From Streptomyces violaceusniger Tu 4113 (GTDB lineage Bacteria > Actinomycetota > Actinomycetes > Streptomycetales > Streptomycetaceae): a stretch of 64,000 nucleotides of DNA. This document shows positions 1 to 8,605 of this stretch, piece by piece. A program made the position numbers and the translations under genes. Under the pieces are notes generated by a model. The model was given only the letters and a program-made list of their open reading frames with translations, was not told the origin of the DNA and ran no database searches. Positions within the stretch are counted from its first letter, which is position 1. Each line of letters opens with the position of its first letter. The DNA lies in assembly GCF_000147815.2 (NCBI RefSeq), contig NC_015957.1, forward strand, positions 2,728,001-2,792,000. The letters are read 5' to 3'.

Positions 1-2
1 AG

Positions 3-230
3 AACCAGGGGAAGCGCATCGTGTTCGCGGCCCACGGGGAGACGGTTATCACCGCACACACTCTGCTGCTCGGCATCCCGATCGGCTCGCCGACCGGTTT
101 CACCCACAACCACGCTTCGATCACCCGCTGGCAGCACCACCGCAACCGCCTGGGCCAGACCCGCTGGATGCTCGACCGGCACAACGACACCGAGCACCTC
201 AGTCTCCTCACGCCGGAGCCGACTCCGTGA
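3..230 (+). CDS. Histidine phosphatase family protein, C-terminal part (5' end outside window)
   Basis: This is the 3' end of a gene whose start lies before the window. The open frame runs from base 3 to a TGA at 228-230. The segment carries VFAAHGETV, which resembles the second-histidine region of the phosphoglycerate-mutase-like phosphatases (catalytic H followed by G and E). Near the end is RWMLDRHNDTEHL, a tail often seen in actinobacterial members. Such enzymes form a phosphohistidine intermediate and remove phosphate from small molecules; the substrate cannot be told here. The stop overlaps the GTG start of the next gene (GTGA), so it belongs to the same operon as the sugar and phosphotransferase genes. 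The first catalytic RHG motif would lie outside the window. Confidence 0.7.
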   Translation, partial: NQGKRIVFAAHGETVITAHTLLLGIPIGSPTGFTHNHASITRWQHHRNRLGQTRWMLDRHNDTEHLSLLTPEPTP

Positions 231-1063
231 TCGCGACATCGGACGACCCCCGGATCCGATTGGCGCACCACTTCCTCGGCGCAGTCGAGGTCGCACCCGA
301 CCCCCTGCTTCCGCCCCGGGTCCTGCGTGTGGTGAGCGGCGACGGGCGTCACTTCGTCGCCAAGCAGCACGCAGAGCGAGACCGGTACGCAGGGGAACTC
401 CACGCCTACCGGGCATGGGTCACCCACCTGACCCGCCACGCGCCGAAGCTGGTCGGCCGTGACGACGCCACCCGCACCCTGCTGCTGACCGCCCGCACAG
501 GCGATCGGGCGGACACCGCGGCCCCGGGCTCACCGGAGGAGGAACTGGCCCACCACGAGGCCGGCCACGTCCTCGGCAAGCTCCACCGGGCCACCGCCAT
601 GCCCCAGGGCGGCGCCGCTGGCGCAGCGCTCGCCGAGCGCTTCCAGAGCTGGATCGACCGGGCCGTCCACGCCGACCTGATCGACACGGCCGAGGAGAAC
701 CTGCTGAAGCACCACGCGGCCATCCTGGGAAACAGCGGCATGGACAGTGCGGTCTGCCATCTCGACTACCAGCCGCGCAACTGGCTGATAGGCGACACCT
801 TCGGTGTCTGCGACTTCGAGCACATGCGACACGACGCCCGTGTCCGCGACTTCGCACGGCTCGAATTCCGACGCTGGCAAGCCGCACCCCACCTCCGTAC
901 GGCTTTCTTCGACGGCTACGGGCGTCCGCTGAACGACACCGAGCGTCGCCTCTTGGAGTCCTTCGGCGCCATCGAGGCGGCCACGGCCCTGGTCAAGGGC
1001 CATCAGGAGAACGACCCCACCCTCAGCGAGCACGGCAGAACCGTCCTGTCCCGGCTCACCTGA
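227..1063 (+). CDS. Aminoglycoside-phosphotransferase/kinase-like family protein
   Basis: A 278-residue soluble protein with the APH/choline-kinase fold signature. The catalytic-loop motif HLDYQPRNWL (about residues 178-187) has the Brenner-type H-x-D-x(4)-N arrangement, and DFEH (about 196) takes the place of the metal-binding DFG. An ATP-site lysine probably lies in HFVAKQHAE near residue 45. The family transfers phosphate from ATP to a hydroxyl of a small molecule such as a sugar, aminoglycoside or choline. Position in a sugar-nucleotide-type operon suggests a metabolic kinase rather than drug resistance, but that is inference. The GTG start at 227 overlaps the upstream TGA by four bases, indicating translational coupling; 35 bases separate it from the next gene. 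Confidence 0.75.
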   Translation: MIATSDDPRIRLAHHFLGAVEVAPDPLLPPRVLRVVSGDGRHFVAKQHAERDRYAGELHAYRAWVTHLTRHAPKLVGRDDATRTLLLTARTGDRADTAAPGSPEEELAHHEAGHVLGKLHRATAMPQGGAAGAALAERFQSWIDRAVHADLIDTAEENLLKHHAAILGNSGMDSAVCHLDYQPRNWLIGDTFGVCDFEHMRHDARVRDFARLEFRRWQAAPHLRTAFFDGYGRPLNDTERRLLESFGAIEAATALVKGHQENDPTLSEHGRTVLSRLT

Positions 1064-1098
1064 CCTTCCTCTTCGACGACACCTCTCTGGAGATCCCC

Positions 1099-2097
1099 GT
1101 GCCGCAGCACGAGCAGCCCCCGATCACCGCTGCCCCCCGTCGGGCCGTGGTGACCGGCGCCGCCGGATTCATCGGCTCCCACCTCGCACACGCCCTCGTC
1201 CAGGCTGGCACCACCGTGATCGGCGTGGACCGCCAAGACCCGTCCACCGACCCTACGGCCGTCGCCAACCTCGCTACGCTGCGGGGGCTCCCGGGATACC
1301 ACCACGTCACGGCCGACCTCCTCCACTGCGCGATCGACCCTCTCCTGATCGACGCGGACGCGGTCTTCCACCTCGCCGGAATCCCCGGCGTACGGCCCTC
1401 CTGGGGACCGCAGTTCGGCGACTACCTCGCGTCCAACGTGCTGGCCACCCACCGAGTCCTGGAAGCCTGCACCCGCATCAGTGTCCCCCGACTGGTCGTC
1501 GCCTCCTCCTCCAGCGTCTACGGTCCGACCGACGGCGGCGCGAGCCTCGAGGCCGACCGTCCGAAACCCGCCTCCCCTTACGCCGTGACCAAACTGGCCG
1601 AGGAACAGCTCTGCCTCGCCTACGCCGAGCGCCCCATCGGCCCCAGCGTTGTCGCCCTGCGGTACTTCACCGTCTACGGCCCCCGGCAGCGCGCCGACAT
1701 GTTCACCCACCGCGCCCTGCAGGCCGCCCTGACCGGACAGCCGCTGCGTCTGTACGGAGACGGCCATCAGCGACGCGACTTCACCTACATCGACGACGTG
1801 GCCGCCGCCACGATCGCCGCCGCCGTCGTGCCGACCGCCCAGGGTGCCATCAACGTCGGCGGCGGATCGAACGCATCGCTGCTGGACGTGATCAACATCG
1901 CCACCAGCCTCACCGGCCGCGACATCCAGCTCCACCAGGACCACGCGCGCAACGGTGACGTCCTCCTCACCCGGGCCGACCCCAGCCGCGCCCGAGAAGT
2001 CCTCGGCTGGCAGCCGCGAATCGACCTTCACCGCGGGCTGCGCGCCCACATGCAGGCGCTGGCCTCCCAGGTTCCGGATTACAGGCGGGCCGCGTAG
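1099..2097 (+). CDS. NAD-dependent epimerase/dehydratase (extended SDR)
   Basis: A 332-residue extended short-chain dehydrogenase. The Rossmann motif TGAAGFIGSHL is at about residues 19-29. The active-site serine region VVASSSSVYGP is near 134, and the catalytic YxxxK pair appears in SPYAVTKLAEE near 160. Members such as UDP-glucose 4-epimerase and dTDP-glucose 4,6-dehydratase oxidise and epimerise or dehydrate nucleotide sugars with bound NAD; the exact reaction cannot be assigned. The GTG start at 1099 is supported by GGAG at 1089-1092. It lies between a kinase-like gene and an adenosylhomocysteinase-like gene in a tight operon, consistent with building an activated sugar or related metabolite. 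Confidence 0.85.
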   Translation: MPQHEQPPITAAPRRAVVTGAAGFIGSHLAHALVQAGTTVIGVDRQDPSTDPTAVANLATLRGLPGYHHVTADLLHCAIDPLLIDADAVFHLAGIPGVRPSWGPQFGDYLASNVLATHRVLEACTRISVPRLVVASSSSVYGPTDGGASLEADRPKPASPYAVTKLAEEQLCLAYAERPIGPSVVALRYFTVYGPRQRADMFTHRALQAALTGQPLRLYGDGHQRRDFTYIDDVAAATIAAAVVPTAQGAINVGGGSNASLLDVINIATSLTGRDIQLHQDHARNGDVLLTRADPSRAREVLGWQPRIDLHRGLRAHMQALASQVPDYRRAA

Positions 2098-2128
2098 CCC
2101 TGCGGCTCGGAACCCGAGAGGAGTGGTA

Positions 2129-3250
2129 ATGGAAAGTCCCGAGCGAGCGCGGCTGGACGCCTTCTTCCGGCAGATCACCGCGCAGTTCCCCGCCGGCGAG
2201 ACGATCACGACGCTGGTCATCACGCACCTGCTCCCGGAAAGACCGGCATTCCTGCGCGGTATGGCAGCGGTGTCCACGGTCGGCGCCGTACTGCCCAAGC
2301 CCCGGTCGATCCACCAGCCGACCCTCGACGCCGTCCGTCGCACCCTCCCGGTCCACGACCTGACCCGGGAGGGGTTCACCGACGAGACGCAGGCCCTGGA
2401 CTACCTGGAGGCCACGGCCGGCGGCCGGGACGTCGTCCTAGTGGACATCGGTGGGTACTTCGCGGCGAGCCTCGACACCCTCGTGAGCAAGTTCTCCGGC
2501 CGCATCCTCGGCGTCGTCGAGGACACCGAGAACGGTCACCAGCGGTACGCGGCCCTCGACTCCCTGCTGTGCCCGGTCGTGTCCGTGGCCCGCTCCCCGC
2601 TCAAGGACTGCGAGGACCACCTCGTCGGCCGGTCGATCGTGTTCTCCACCGACGCCCTCGTCCGCGCCCGTGGGGACATCCTGACCAGCCGCAACGCCTG
2701 CGTCATCGGCTTCGGCAAGGTCGGCCGCGCCATCGCTCAGACCCTTCGCGCCCAGGACCTGCGCGTCACCGTGTACGACAGCGATCCGGTCAAGCGGGTG
2801 CAGGCGCACTCCCTCGGCTTCCGCACCAGCGCGTCCACCACCGAGGCCGTGCACAACGCGGAACTCGTCCTGTGCGCCACCGGCAATCTCGCCCTTCGGC
2901 ACGGAGACTTCGCAGCGTTGCGCAACGGCGCGTACCTCGGCTCGGTGACCTCCTCCGAGGACGAACTCGAACTCGGCAGCCTCCACGACCTCTACAAGCG
3001 CAGCCCAGTCGAAGCTCAGTTGACGCGATACGAGGTCACCGGCCACTACTTCTACGTTCTCGCCGACGGGGGTGCCGTCAATTTCGTACACGGCGCCGCC
3101 GTCGGCGCGTACATCCACCTCGTCCAGGCCGAGATACTCGCCGCCACCGCCGCACTCAGCCACACCCGCTTCCAGCCCGGACTGCACGAGATGCCGGCGG
3201 CCGACCGCAACACCATCGCCAGAACCTGGCTCCGCCACTTCGAAAGGTGA
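2129..3250 (+). CDS. Adenosylhomocysteinase-like NAD-binding protein
   Basis: A 373-residue protein starting at ATG 2129 (GAGAGGAG lies just upstream); the open frame extends further 5' but reads through the epimerase gene in another frame. The second half contains a Rossmann segment, CVIGFGKVGRAIAQTL (about 193-208), of the type found in S-adenosylhomocysteine hydrolases, followed by strand-helix alternation with LVLCATGN, the usual end of the NAD domain. True SAH hydrolases are about 430-490 residues, so this is a shorter divergent relative. It may act on another nucleoside or simply be an NAD-dependent oxidoreductase. Its context (epimerase, Nudix, cytidylyltransferase) argues for a role in a dedicated pathway rather than the housekeeping methyl cycle. 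Confidence 0.65.
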   Translation: MESPERARLDAFFRQITAQFPAGETITTLVITHLLPERPAFLRGMAAVSTVGAVLPKPRSIHQPTLDAVRRTLPVHDLTREGFTDETQALDYLEATAGGRDVVLVDIGGYFAASLDTLVSKFSGRILGVVEDTENGHQRYAALDSLLCPVVSVARSPLKDCEDHLVGRSIVFSTDALVRARGDILTSRNACVIGFGKVGRAIAQTLRAQDLRVTVYDSDPVKRVQAHSLGFRTSASTTEAVHNAELVLCATGNLALRHGDFAALRNGAYLGSVTSSEDELELGSLHDLYKRSPVEAQLTRYEVTGHYFYVLADGGAVNFVHGAAVGAYIHLVQAEILAATAALSHTRFQPGLHEMPAADRNTIARTWLRHFER

Positions 3251-3255
3251 CCCCG

Positions 3256-3807
3256 ATGCCTCCCTCCGTCGACCACGTCCGCTCTGTCACCGAGGCGTAC
3301 CTCGCCCGCCACCCGGAGGAACGTCATTCCCTCACCCTGCTGTTCGCCGCGCTCGCCGGCACGGACGCCCCCACGAGTCGCAAGACGTACCCCGCCCATG
3401 TGACCTGCAGCGCCATCCTCATCGACGGCGACCAGCGCGTGCTGCACATCGTGCACAAGGCGTCCGGGAAACTGCTGGCGCCCGGCGGGCACAATGAACC
3501 GGTTGACCGGCACCTGCGCGACGCCGCCCTGCGCGAACTGCACGAGGAGGCCGGCATCCCGCCCAGCGCCGTCGTCCCCCTCTCCGGCTACGAGGACGTT
3601 CCCCTCGACATCGACGTGCACACCATCGACGCGAACCCCTCGAAGGACGAGCCGACCCACCACCACGTGGACTTCCGCTGGGCCTTCCACCTCGGCGCAG
3701 AGCACGCGGTGACGCTCCAGGAAGAGGAGGTCGACGGCTACAAATGGCGGCCGTTCGCAACTGCCGCTTCACCCACCGTCCGCGCCAAGCTCGCCCTGCT
3801 CACCTGA
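3256..3807 (+). CDS. Nudix hydrolase
   Basis: A 183-residue protein whose Nudix core is visible as PGGHNEP followed by RELHEEAGI (about residues 75-100). The REL-HEE-AG segment provides the metal-binding glutamates. The family hydrolyses nucleoside diphosphates linked to another moiety. The ATG at 3256 begins five bases after the preceding stop. The longer reading frame 5' of it only shadows the adenosylhomocysteinase-like gene, so it was not used. In this operon it could clean up or regulate nucleotide-sugar intermediates, or hydrolyse the product of the adjacent transferase; neither is shown by the sequence. Confidence 0.8.
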   Translation: MPPSVDHVRSVTEAYLARHPEERHSLTLLFAALAGTDAPTSRKTYPAHVTCSAILIDGDQRVLHIVHKASGKLLAPGGHNEPVDRHLRDAALRELHEEAGIPPSAVVPLSGYEDVPLDIDVHTIDANPSKDEPTHHHVDFRWAFHLGAEHAVTLQEEEVDGYKWRPFATAASPTVRAKLALLT

Positions 3808-3842
3808 AGTACCCACTCCGACCCGACCACCAGGAGGACGCC

Positions 3843-4709
3843 GTGGCCGCCACCACAGCCCAGCCGACCGGCGCCAAACCGCGCCGGCACATCGCCGTCA
3901 TACCCTGCCGTTGGGGCGCTTCGCGCTTCCCCGGCAAACCACTGGCCGTCCTCGGCGACAAGCCGCTGCTCTGGCATGTCCACCAGCGCTGCCTGGAGGC
4001 CAAACGTCTCGACGGAGCTGTCGTGGCGACCGACGACGAACGCATCGAAGCGGCGTGCCGTCAACTGGGCATCGAGTGCATCCGTACCGGAGAGCACCTC
4101 ACCGGCACCGATCGCGTCGCGGAGGTCGCCGAGCGCCTGCCGGCCAAGGCGTACATCAATGTCCAGGGCGACGAGCCGTTCATCTCGCCGACCGCCATCG
4201 ACGACATCTCCGAGGCCCTGGAGTACAAGCCGCCGGGCACGCTCGCCGTGAACGCATATGCCGAGCTGCACGACCCGGGCGCCGTCCTCGACCACAACGT
4301 CGTCAAGGTCGTTGTCTCGGCCCAAAGCAAGGCTCTGATGTTCTCGCGCCAGCCCATCCCCTATCCCAAAGGCGACAGCCCGAAGTACCTACGCCAACTG
4401 GGTCTGTACGGCTTCACCGGCTCGGCTCTCCAACACTTCCTACAACTCCAGCAGGGGCCCCTGGAGCGCGCCGAGGGTGTGGAGATGCTGCGCTTCGTCG
4501 AGCACGGCCACGCCGTGCAGATGGTCCCTGTCCTGGACGACGGTGTAGCGGTAGACACCCCGGAGGATCTGGCGCGAGCCGAGCGCCTCTTCAACCAGTA
4601 CGGCGGAGCAGTCCTCACGCGTGGCGCTGCAGGGCGGTCGCCTGCCGACGAAGAAGGCGCCGTCACCTACAGCGGCGACGTAGAGGTCATCCGCTCCATG
4701 GTGCGATGA
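3843..4709 (+). CDS. CMP-Kdo synthetase-like cytidylyltransferase (KdsB family)
   Basis: A 288-residue nucleotidyltransferase. It carries IPCRWGASRFPGKPL (about 18-32; KdsB has PAR-x-x-S-x-R-x-PGKPL), VVATDDERI, the HLTGTDRVAEV segment that matches the family's sugar-binding loop, INVQGDEPF (about 101-109) and DTPEDLARAE near the C-terminus. KdsB activates 3-deoxy-manno-octulosonate with CTP for lipopolysaccharide in Gram-negative bacteria. A Gram-positive Streptomyces makes no lipopolysaccharide, so this paralogue probably activates a related acidic sugar for a secondary metabolite or cell-surface glycan (inference). Start: GTG at 3843 with AGGAGG at 3832-3837. It is the last gene of the operon and its end overlaps the amidase remnant on the other strand. 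Confidence 0.8.
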   Translation: MAATTAQPTGAKPRRHIAVIPCRWGASRFPGKPLAVLGDKPLLWHVHQRCLEAKRLDGAVVATDDERIEAACRQLGIECIRTGEHLTGTDRVAEVAERLPAKAYINVQGDEPFISPTAIDDISEALEYKPPGTLAVNAYAELHDPGAVLDHNVVKVVVSAQSKALMFSRQPIPYPKGDSPKYLRQLGLYGFTGSALQHFLQLQQGPLERAEGVEMLRFVEHGHAVQMVPVLDDGVAVDTPEDLARAERLFNQYGGAVLTRGAAGRSPADEEGAVTYSGDVEVIRSMVR

Positions 4710-5010
4710 CGCCCTCGGCCGTCCCTCTGAGCAGGGGTGCCAGGCGCTCGGCCAGCGCGAGCAAGCTCAAGCTCCGGTCCGCATGGGCCGGGCCTACGAG
4801 CTGCGCACCGATCGGGAGGCCCTCGGCGCTGCGCGCAAAAGGCATGACCAAGCTGGGCAGACCGACGTGGCTGGTGAGATTGGCCCAGCCGGTCTGGTCG
4901 AAGAAGCTCTGTTCGACGCCTTCGACCGTGAGAGAACGGCTTCCGGCTGGGCGGTGCACATTCGCACAGCCCTCGATCTCGCTGACCGGCTGTTGGAACG
5001 GCATGATCGC
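4687..5010 (-). pseudogene. Amidase C-terminal fragment (remnant)
   Basis: On the minus strand the last ~100 codons before a stop at 4687 resemble the C-terminus of amidase-signature hydrolases. A WANLTSHVGLPSLVMPF segment is followed by GLPIGAQLVGP and a DRSLLALAERL-like helix, the usual substrate-pocket end of the family. The nucleophilic serine and the Gly-Ser-rich signature are absent, and no upstream amidase sequence follows; the methyltransferase gene starts on the opposite strand instead. I read it as a 5'-deleted relic. It runs into the end of the cytidylyltransferase gene by about 23 bases. The rest of 4710-5096 holds no other convincing gene. Confidence 0.55.
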
Positions 5011-5096
5011 CCGGCGCATGCCCCGTTGCTGAGAGTGCTCATTTGGGTAGTCTGGCAAGTCGGGGCAGGGCGATTCATCAGGGTTGGGAGGCGTCG

Positions 5097-5891
5097 GTGC
5101 GGCGTGACATGGGGGAGCACTACCAGAATCTCGCCAGCACGTATGACGACAACTGGGCCTATAGTCCGGACTTCGTGCAGTGGATGTCCGGACAGATCGC
5201 CTCGACTCTACGGCTGTCGGCGAACGACCGCATGGCGGACATCGGCTGTGGCACGGGCCTGTTCGCCGGCGGTATAGCGGAGGCCCTACGCCCACGCCAC
5301 CCGGTGCTGTGCGTGGACCCTTCGGCGGCGATGCTTGATCAGCTTCCCTCGTCCCCCGCTCTGTCACCGCTCCGCGCCTCGGCCGAGGAGATCGCGGACC
5401 AGACGGTGCCCCTGCCCTATGAACGGCTGGACGCGATGTGGCTGAAGGAATCGGTGCACCACGTCACCGACCCTGCCACCACGCTCCCGGGTCTGGCCCG
5501 GCTGCTGGCGCCCGGCGGTCGGCTACTGGTAGCGATGTTGCCGACAACGATCGACTACCCGTTGTTCGCCGAAGCCCTCAAGCGGTACGAAGAGCTCCAG
5601 CCCGACCCGGCTGTCATCGCCCGGCACCTTACCGATGTGGGGCTCCGGGCCGAGCTGACCTTCGTGGAGCATGAGCTGCGCCTGGACAGGGAGCGCTACT
5701 TGTCGATGGTCAGGTCCCGGTACATGTCCGTGCTGTCGACCTTCAGTGATGAGGAGCTCGACGCCGGGATCGAGGAGATCCGGGCCCGCTACCGGGGACC
5801 GGAATTCGTCTTCCCCGATCGATTCGCGTTCGTCCTCGGTGTCCGCGACGACTCCACTGACGCCACCGAGGCCGGCGGAGGTGCGCGGTGA
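5097..5891 (+). CDS. SAM-dependent methyltransferase (class I)
   Basis: A 264-residue Rossmann-fold methyltransferase. Motif I is MADIGCGTGLFAGG (about 46-59), followed by an acidic residue in LCVDPSAAML. ESVHHV and LLAPGGRLLVAML match the later strands of the UbiE/small-molecule methyltransferase group. Nothing resembles a DNA-methylase NPPY motif, so the substrate is more likely a small molecule or protein. Start: GTG 5097 has GGGAGG five bases upstream; ATG 5109 is a possible alternative. The stop overlaps the GTG of the NACHT-type gene (GTGA at 5888-5891), so the two are translationally coupled. The methyltransferase is therefore a probable component of that system rather than a bystander. 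Confidence 0.75.
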   Translation: MRRDMGEHYQNLASTYDDNWAYSPDFVQWMSGQIASTLRLSANDRMADIGCGTGLFAGGIAEALRPRHPVLCVDPSAAMLDQLPSSPALSPLRASAEEIADQTVPLPYERLDAMWLKESVHHVTDPATTLPGLARLLAPGGRLLVAMLPTTIDYPLFAEALKRYEELQPDPAVIARHLTDVGLRAELTFVEHELRLDRERYLSMVRSRYMSVLSTFSDEELDAGIEEIRARYRGPEFVFPDRFAFVLGVRDDSTDATEAGGGAR

Positions 5892-8605
5892 GCGCTCCGG
5901 TGGACGAGCGGTTGCGCCGGTTACGGCACGAGCTGGACGATCACGCCCGGGTCGCGGAGCACCTCGGGATCGATCTGGAGCGGCCCTTACGGTCGCTGGA
6001 CGACGGCTATCCGGAGAACGCCATCGCCCTGGTCGGCAAGATCACCGAGAAGCTGCTCAAGCAGCTGTGGCGCCACCATGAGGTGGCCGGCGACCCGTCC
6101 GGCCGCATGCTCAGCGAGCTGATCAAGGGCTGCCGCCCGCACATTCGCAGCACCACAGTCCTCGATGCGCTGACCGACATCCAGCGCCTGCGCAACCGCT
6201 CCACCCACGACGGCTACGAGATCGCCGAAGAAGACGGCCTGCTCGCCGTGCGCCGCCTGGTCGATGTGCTGGCCTGGTTCACCAGCACCGCCAGTTCCGC
6301 CCTGACCGGGAACGACCCGCGGATGCAACCTGAAGTCGCGCGCCGGGTGGAGTTCCTCGCGGGCCTCTACCTGACGCTGGGCTACCGGGTCTCCAAGCGC
6401 TTCGTCCTCTCCACCGAGACCGTCTACCAGCTGTTCTGCCGCGAATCCGGCGTACGTCTGGAATACGTCGAACTTCTGCTCTCCAAGGATGCCGCCGAGC
6501 TGCGCAACGTACTGGAGACCACCGGCGGGGAACTGCTGAAAACCCGGCTGCCCAAGCTCACCCGGTTCGTCATCCTCGACGACGCGGTGGACCAGGTCCG
6601 TCCACTGCTGGGGCACGATTACCGGATCGTGGGCTACGAAGGGTTCATCGATACCATCGTCGACCTTCAGGCCCACTTGGCCTCCTGCGCCACGGCCGCG
6701 CCAGAGATGCCGCGCGAGCGTCAGCCCTTGCCCGGTGCCCTGCTCACCGCCGACCCGCACACCGGCGAATCCCGTATCACCGAGACGGAAGACGCCGAAC
6801 AACTCCTGACCCGGCTCATGCAGGAGTCGGCCAACGTTCTGATCACCGGCAAGCCGGGAAGCGGCAAAAGCACCCTGCTGCGCGCCCTGGTCAACGACAC
6901 CCCTGCTACGGCTCGCCGGTTCCGTTTCTACTTCGACCTCAGCCTGAAGCCCAAGGACGAGGCCTTCGCCGAATACGTGGCCCGCATGCTGGCACCCTGC
7001 GTGCCGGGCGAACGCGCACGCGCCTTCGACCTGTTCCTGTACCTGATCCGCTCCGGTTCAGCCCTCTGTGTTCTGGACGCCGTCGACGAAGCCGTGGACG
7101 AGCCCAGCCCCGAGGGGTTCCTGCGTTTGTTCGCGGACCTTGCCTCGGTACTGTCGGCCGAGTCCTGCGTCGTGCTCAGCTCCCGGGTCTCCTTCCTGGC
7201 CGATTCCCCGCAGATCCGGCGCCTGCTCGACTGCTCCAGCGCGATATCCGAGCAACTGGTCGAGCAGATGTACGCCAACGGCGTGGATCCGCAGCGCGTC
7301 CCCCGCTTCAGCATGCTGCGCCTGACGGACGCACCGACCGACCGCGAGCCCGCCTCGGACACCGGCGCCGCCTTCCTCTCCACGCCGCTGGCACGACGCC
7401 TCCAGAACGCCCTGAATATCGCGGGGACCCCAACGGTCGCCGAGCTGATCGGCACCCACATCGACCACGCCCTCACCGACGCCGGGCTCGCCCACCTCGC
7501 CCCGGCCCTCGTTGATACGTGCGGCCGGGCCTTTCTGGAGGACCGCACGGTCTTCCCCCTGCTCGAACTGCACAATGCGCTCGGACCGCAAGCCTTCGAC
7601 GGCGGCCGGATCACTCTCGAGGACTTCCACCTGATCCCGCTGTTCCGACCCGCCGGCCCCCAGGCACTGGCCTTCATCCACTCCGCCTACCAGGAGCTGC
7701 TCGCCGCCCGCTACCTCAGCACCCCGGACGGCCGCGAACAGGCGGCCGAGCTGCCTGGAACCCCCTACCTGACGGAACAAGTCCGCGCCTTCCTCGCCGC
7801 ACACCCCACCGCCAACGCACATCCCGCACCAGCCGAGGACTGCGTGCTCCACCCCGGGGTGTATCTTGTCGGCCCAGCCGAACGGCTGCTGCTGCGCCGC
7901 GTCCACCACCCGATCCGATTCGACCGCCACCCGGTCACCGTCGCCCGCTACCGCCCCTTCCTCCAGGCCCTGCGCCCCGACGGAACCTCACCGTGGGACC
8001 ACCCCGACCAGCCGCCCGGCACCACCCACGCGCCCTGGACCGAGCGGCTGCGCGCCCCGGACTACTACGACGACCCCCGCTTTGACGACCACCCGGCCAT
8101 CTGCGTCAGCTGGTGGGCCGCGTACGCCTTCGCCGCTTTCGAAGGCAAGCGCCTGCCCACCTCCCTGGAATGGGAAGCCGCCGCCCGTGGCACCGACGGC
8201 CGCCTCTTCCCCTGGGGCGATACCCCCGACCTCGACGCGGTGAACTGCGCCGACACCTGGGCCGGCCGCCCCCTGGTCACCTACCAGGCATGCAAAGAAG
8301 AGTTCGACCGCGGCGGCTTGGGCCACGCCTGGGTCACCCCGGTCGACGCTCGTCCCGCCAACCGTTCCCCCTACGGAATCGCCGACATGGTCGGCAACGC
8401 CTGGGAGTGGACCTCCACCAGCGTGGGCGATCCGGACGAGGCCGTCATCTGCGGTGGCGCCTTCGACAATCCCCTACGCGCCGTCCAGGCCAGCGCCAAG
8501 GGCCTGTTCCGCCGCTCCCGAGCCAGCAACGCCGTCGGATTCCGCTGCGTCACCGAACTGTCTCCCACCATCGGTGACGACGTGAAGGAGGACCCGCAGC
8601 CATGA
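5888..8605 (+). CDS. NACHT-type NTPase fused to a formylglycine-generating-enzyme-like (SUMF1/EgtB-type) domain
   Basis: A 905-residue multidomain protein. Residues 1-150 form a helical domain resembling DUF4145-type modules. Residues about 310-600 carry a STAND/NACHT P-loop NTPase: Walker A LITGKPGSGKSTLLRAL (about 317-333) and Walker B LCVLDAVDEA (about 393), with the small residue and acidic pair typical of NACHT, then an SSR sensor-like stretch. Residues about 652-900 are an FGE-sulfatase fold: RHPVTVARY, PAICVSWWAAYAFAA, RLPTSLEWEAAARG, FPWGD, GNAWEWT, GFRC. The cysteine pair used by true formylglycine-generating enzymes is not seen near GGAFDNPL, so this end is probably a binding or recognition module. 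NACHT proteins sense invaders and oligomerise, so a defence role is likely. It overlaps both neighbours. Confidence 0.8.
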   Translation: MSAPVDERLRRLRHELDDHARVAEHLGIDLERPLRSLDDGYPENAIALVGKITEKLLKQLWRHHEVAGDPSGRMLSELIKGCRPHIRSTTVLDALTDIQRLRNRSTHDGYEIAEEDGLLAVRRLVDVLAWFTSTASSALTGNDPRMQPEVARRVEFLAGLYLTLGYRVSKRFVLSTETVYQLFCRESGVRLEYVELLLSKDAAELRNVLETTGGELLKTRLPKLTRFVILDDAVDQVRPLLGHDYRIVGYEGFIDTIVDLQAHLASCATAAPEMPRERQPLPGALLTADPHTGESRITETEDAEQLLTRLMQESANVLITGKPGSGKSTLLRALVNDTPATARRFRFYFDLSLKPKDEAFAEYVARMLAPCVPGERARAFDLFLYLIRSGSALCVLDAVDEAVDEPSPEGFLRLFADLASVLSAESCVVLSSRVSFLADSPQIRRLLDCSSAISEQLVEQMYANGVDPQRVPRFSMLRLTDAPTDREPASDTGAAFLSTPLARRLQNALNIAGTPTVAELIGTHIDHALTDAGLAHLAPALVDTCGRAFLEDRTVFPLLELHNALGPQAFDGGRITLEDFHLIPLFRPAGPQALAFIHSAYQELLAARYLSTPDGREQAAELPGTPYLTEQVRAFLAAHPTANAHPAPAEDCVLHPGVYLVGPAERLLLRRVHHPIRFDRHPVTVARYRPFLQALRPDGTSPWDHPDQPPGTTHAPWTERLRAPDYYDDPRFDDHPAICVSWWAAYAFAAFEGKRLPTSLEWEAAARGTDGRLFPWGDTPDLDAVNCADTWAGRPLVTYQACKEEFDRGGLGHAWVTPVDARPANRSPYGIADMVGNAWEWTSTSVGDPDEAVICGGAFDNPLRAVQASAKGLFRRSRASNAVGFRCVTELSPTIGDDVKEDPQP

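Noticed and set aside
227..1063. Aminoglycoside resistance gene
   Set aside because: Only the general kinase fold motifs match; its operon is metabolic and no resistance subgroup residues stand out.
1003..2379. 458-codon minus-strand frame opposite the epimerase
   Set aside because: Gly/Val/Asp-rich antisense shadow; plus strand has Rossmann and YxxxK motifs.
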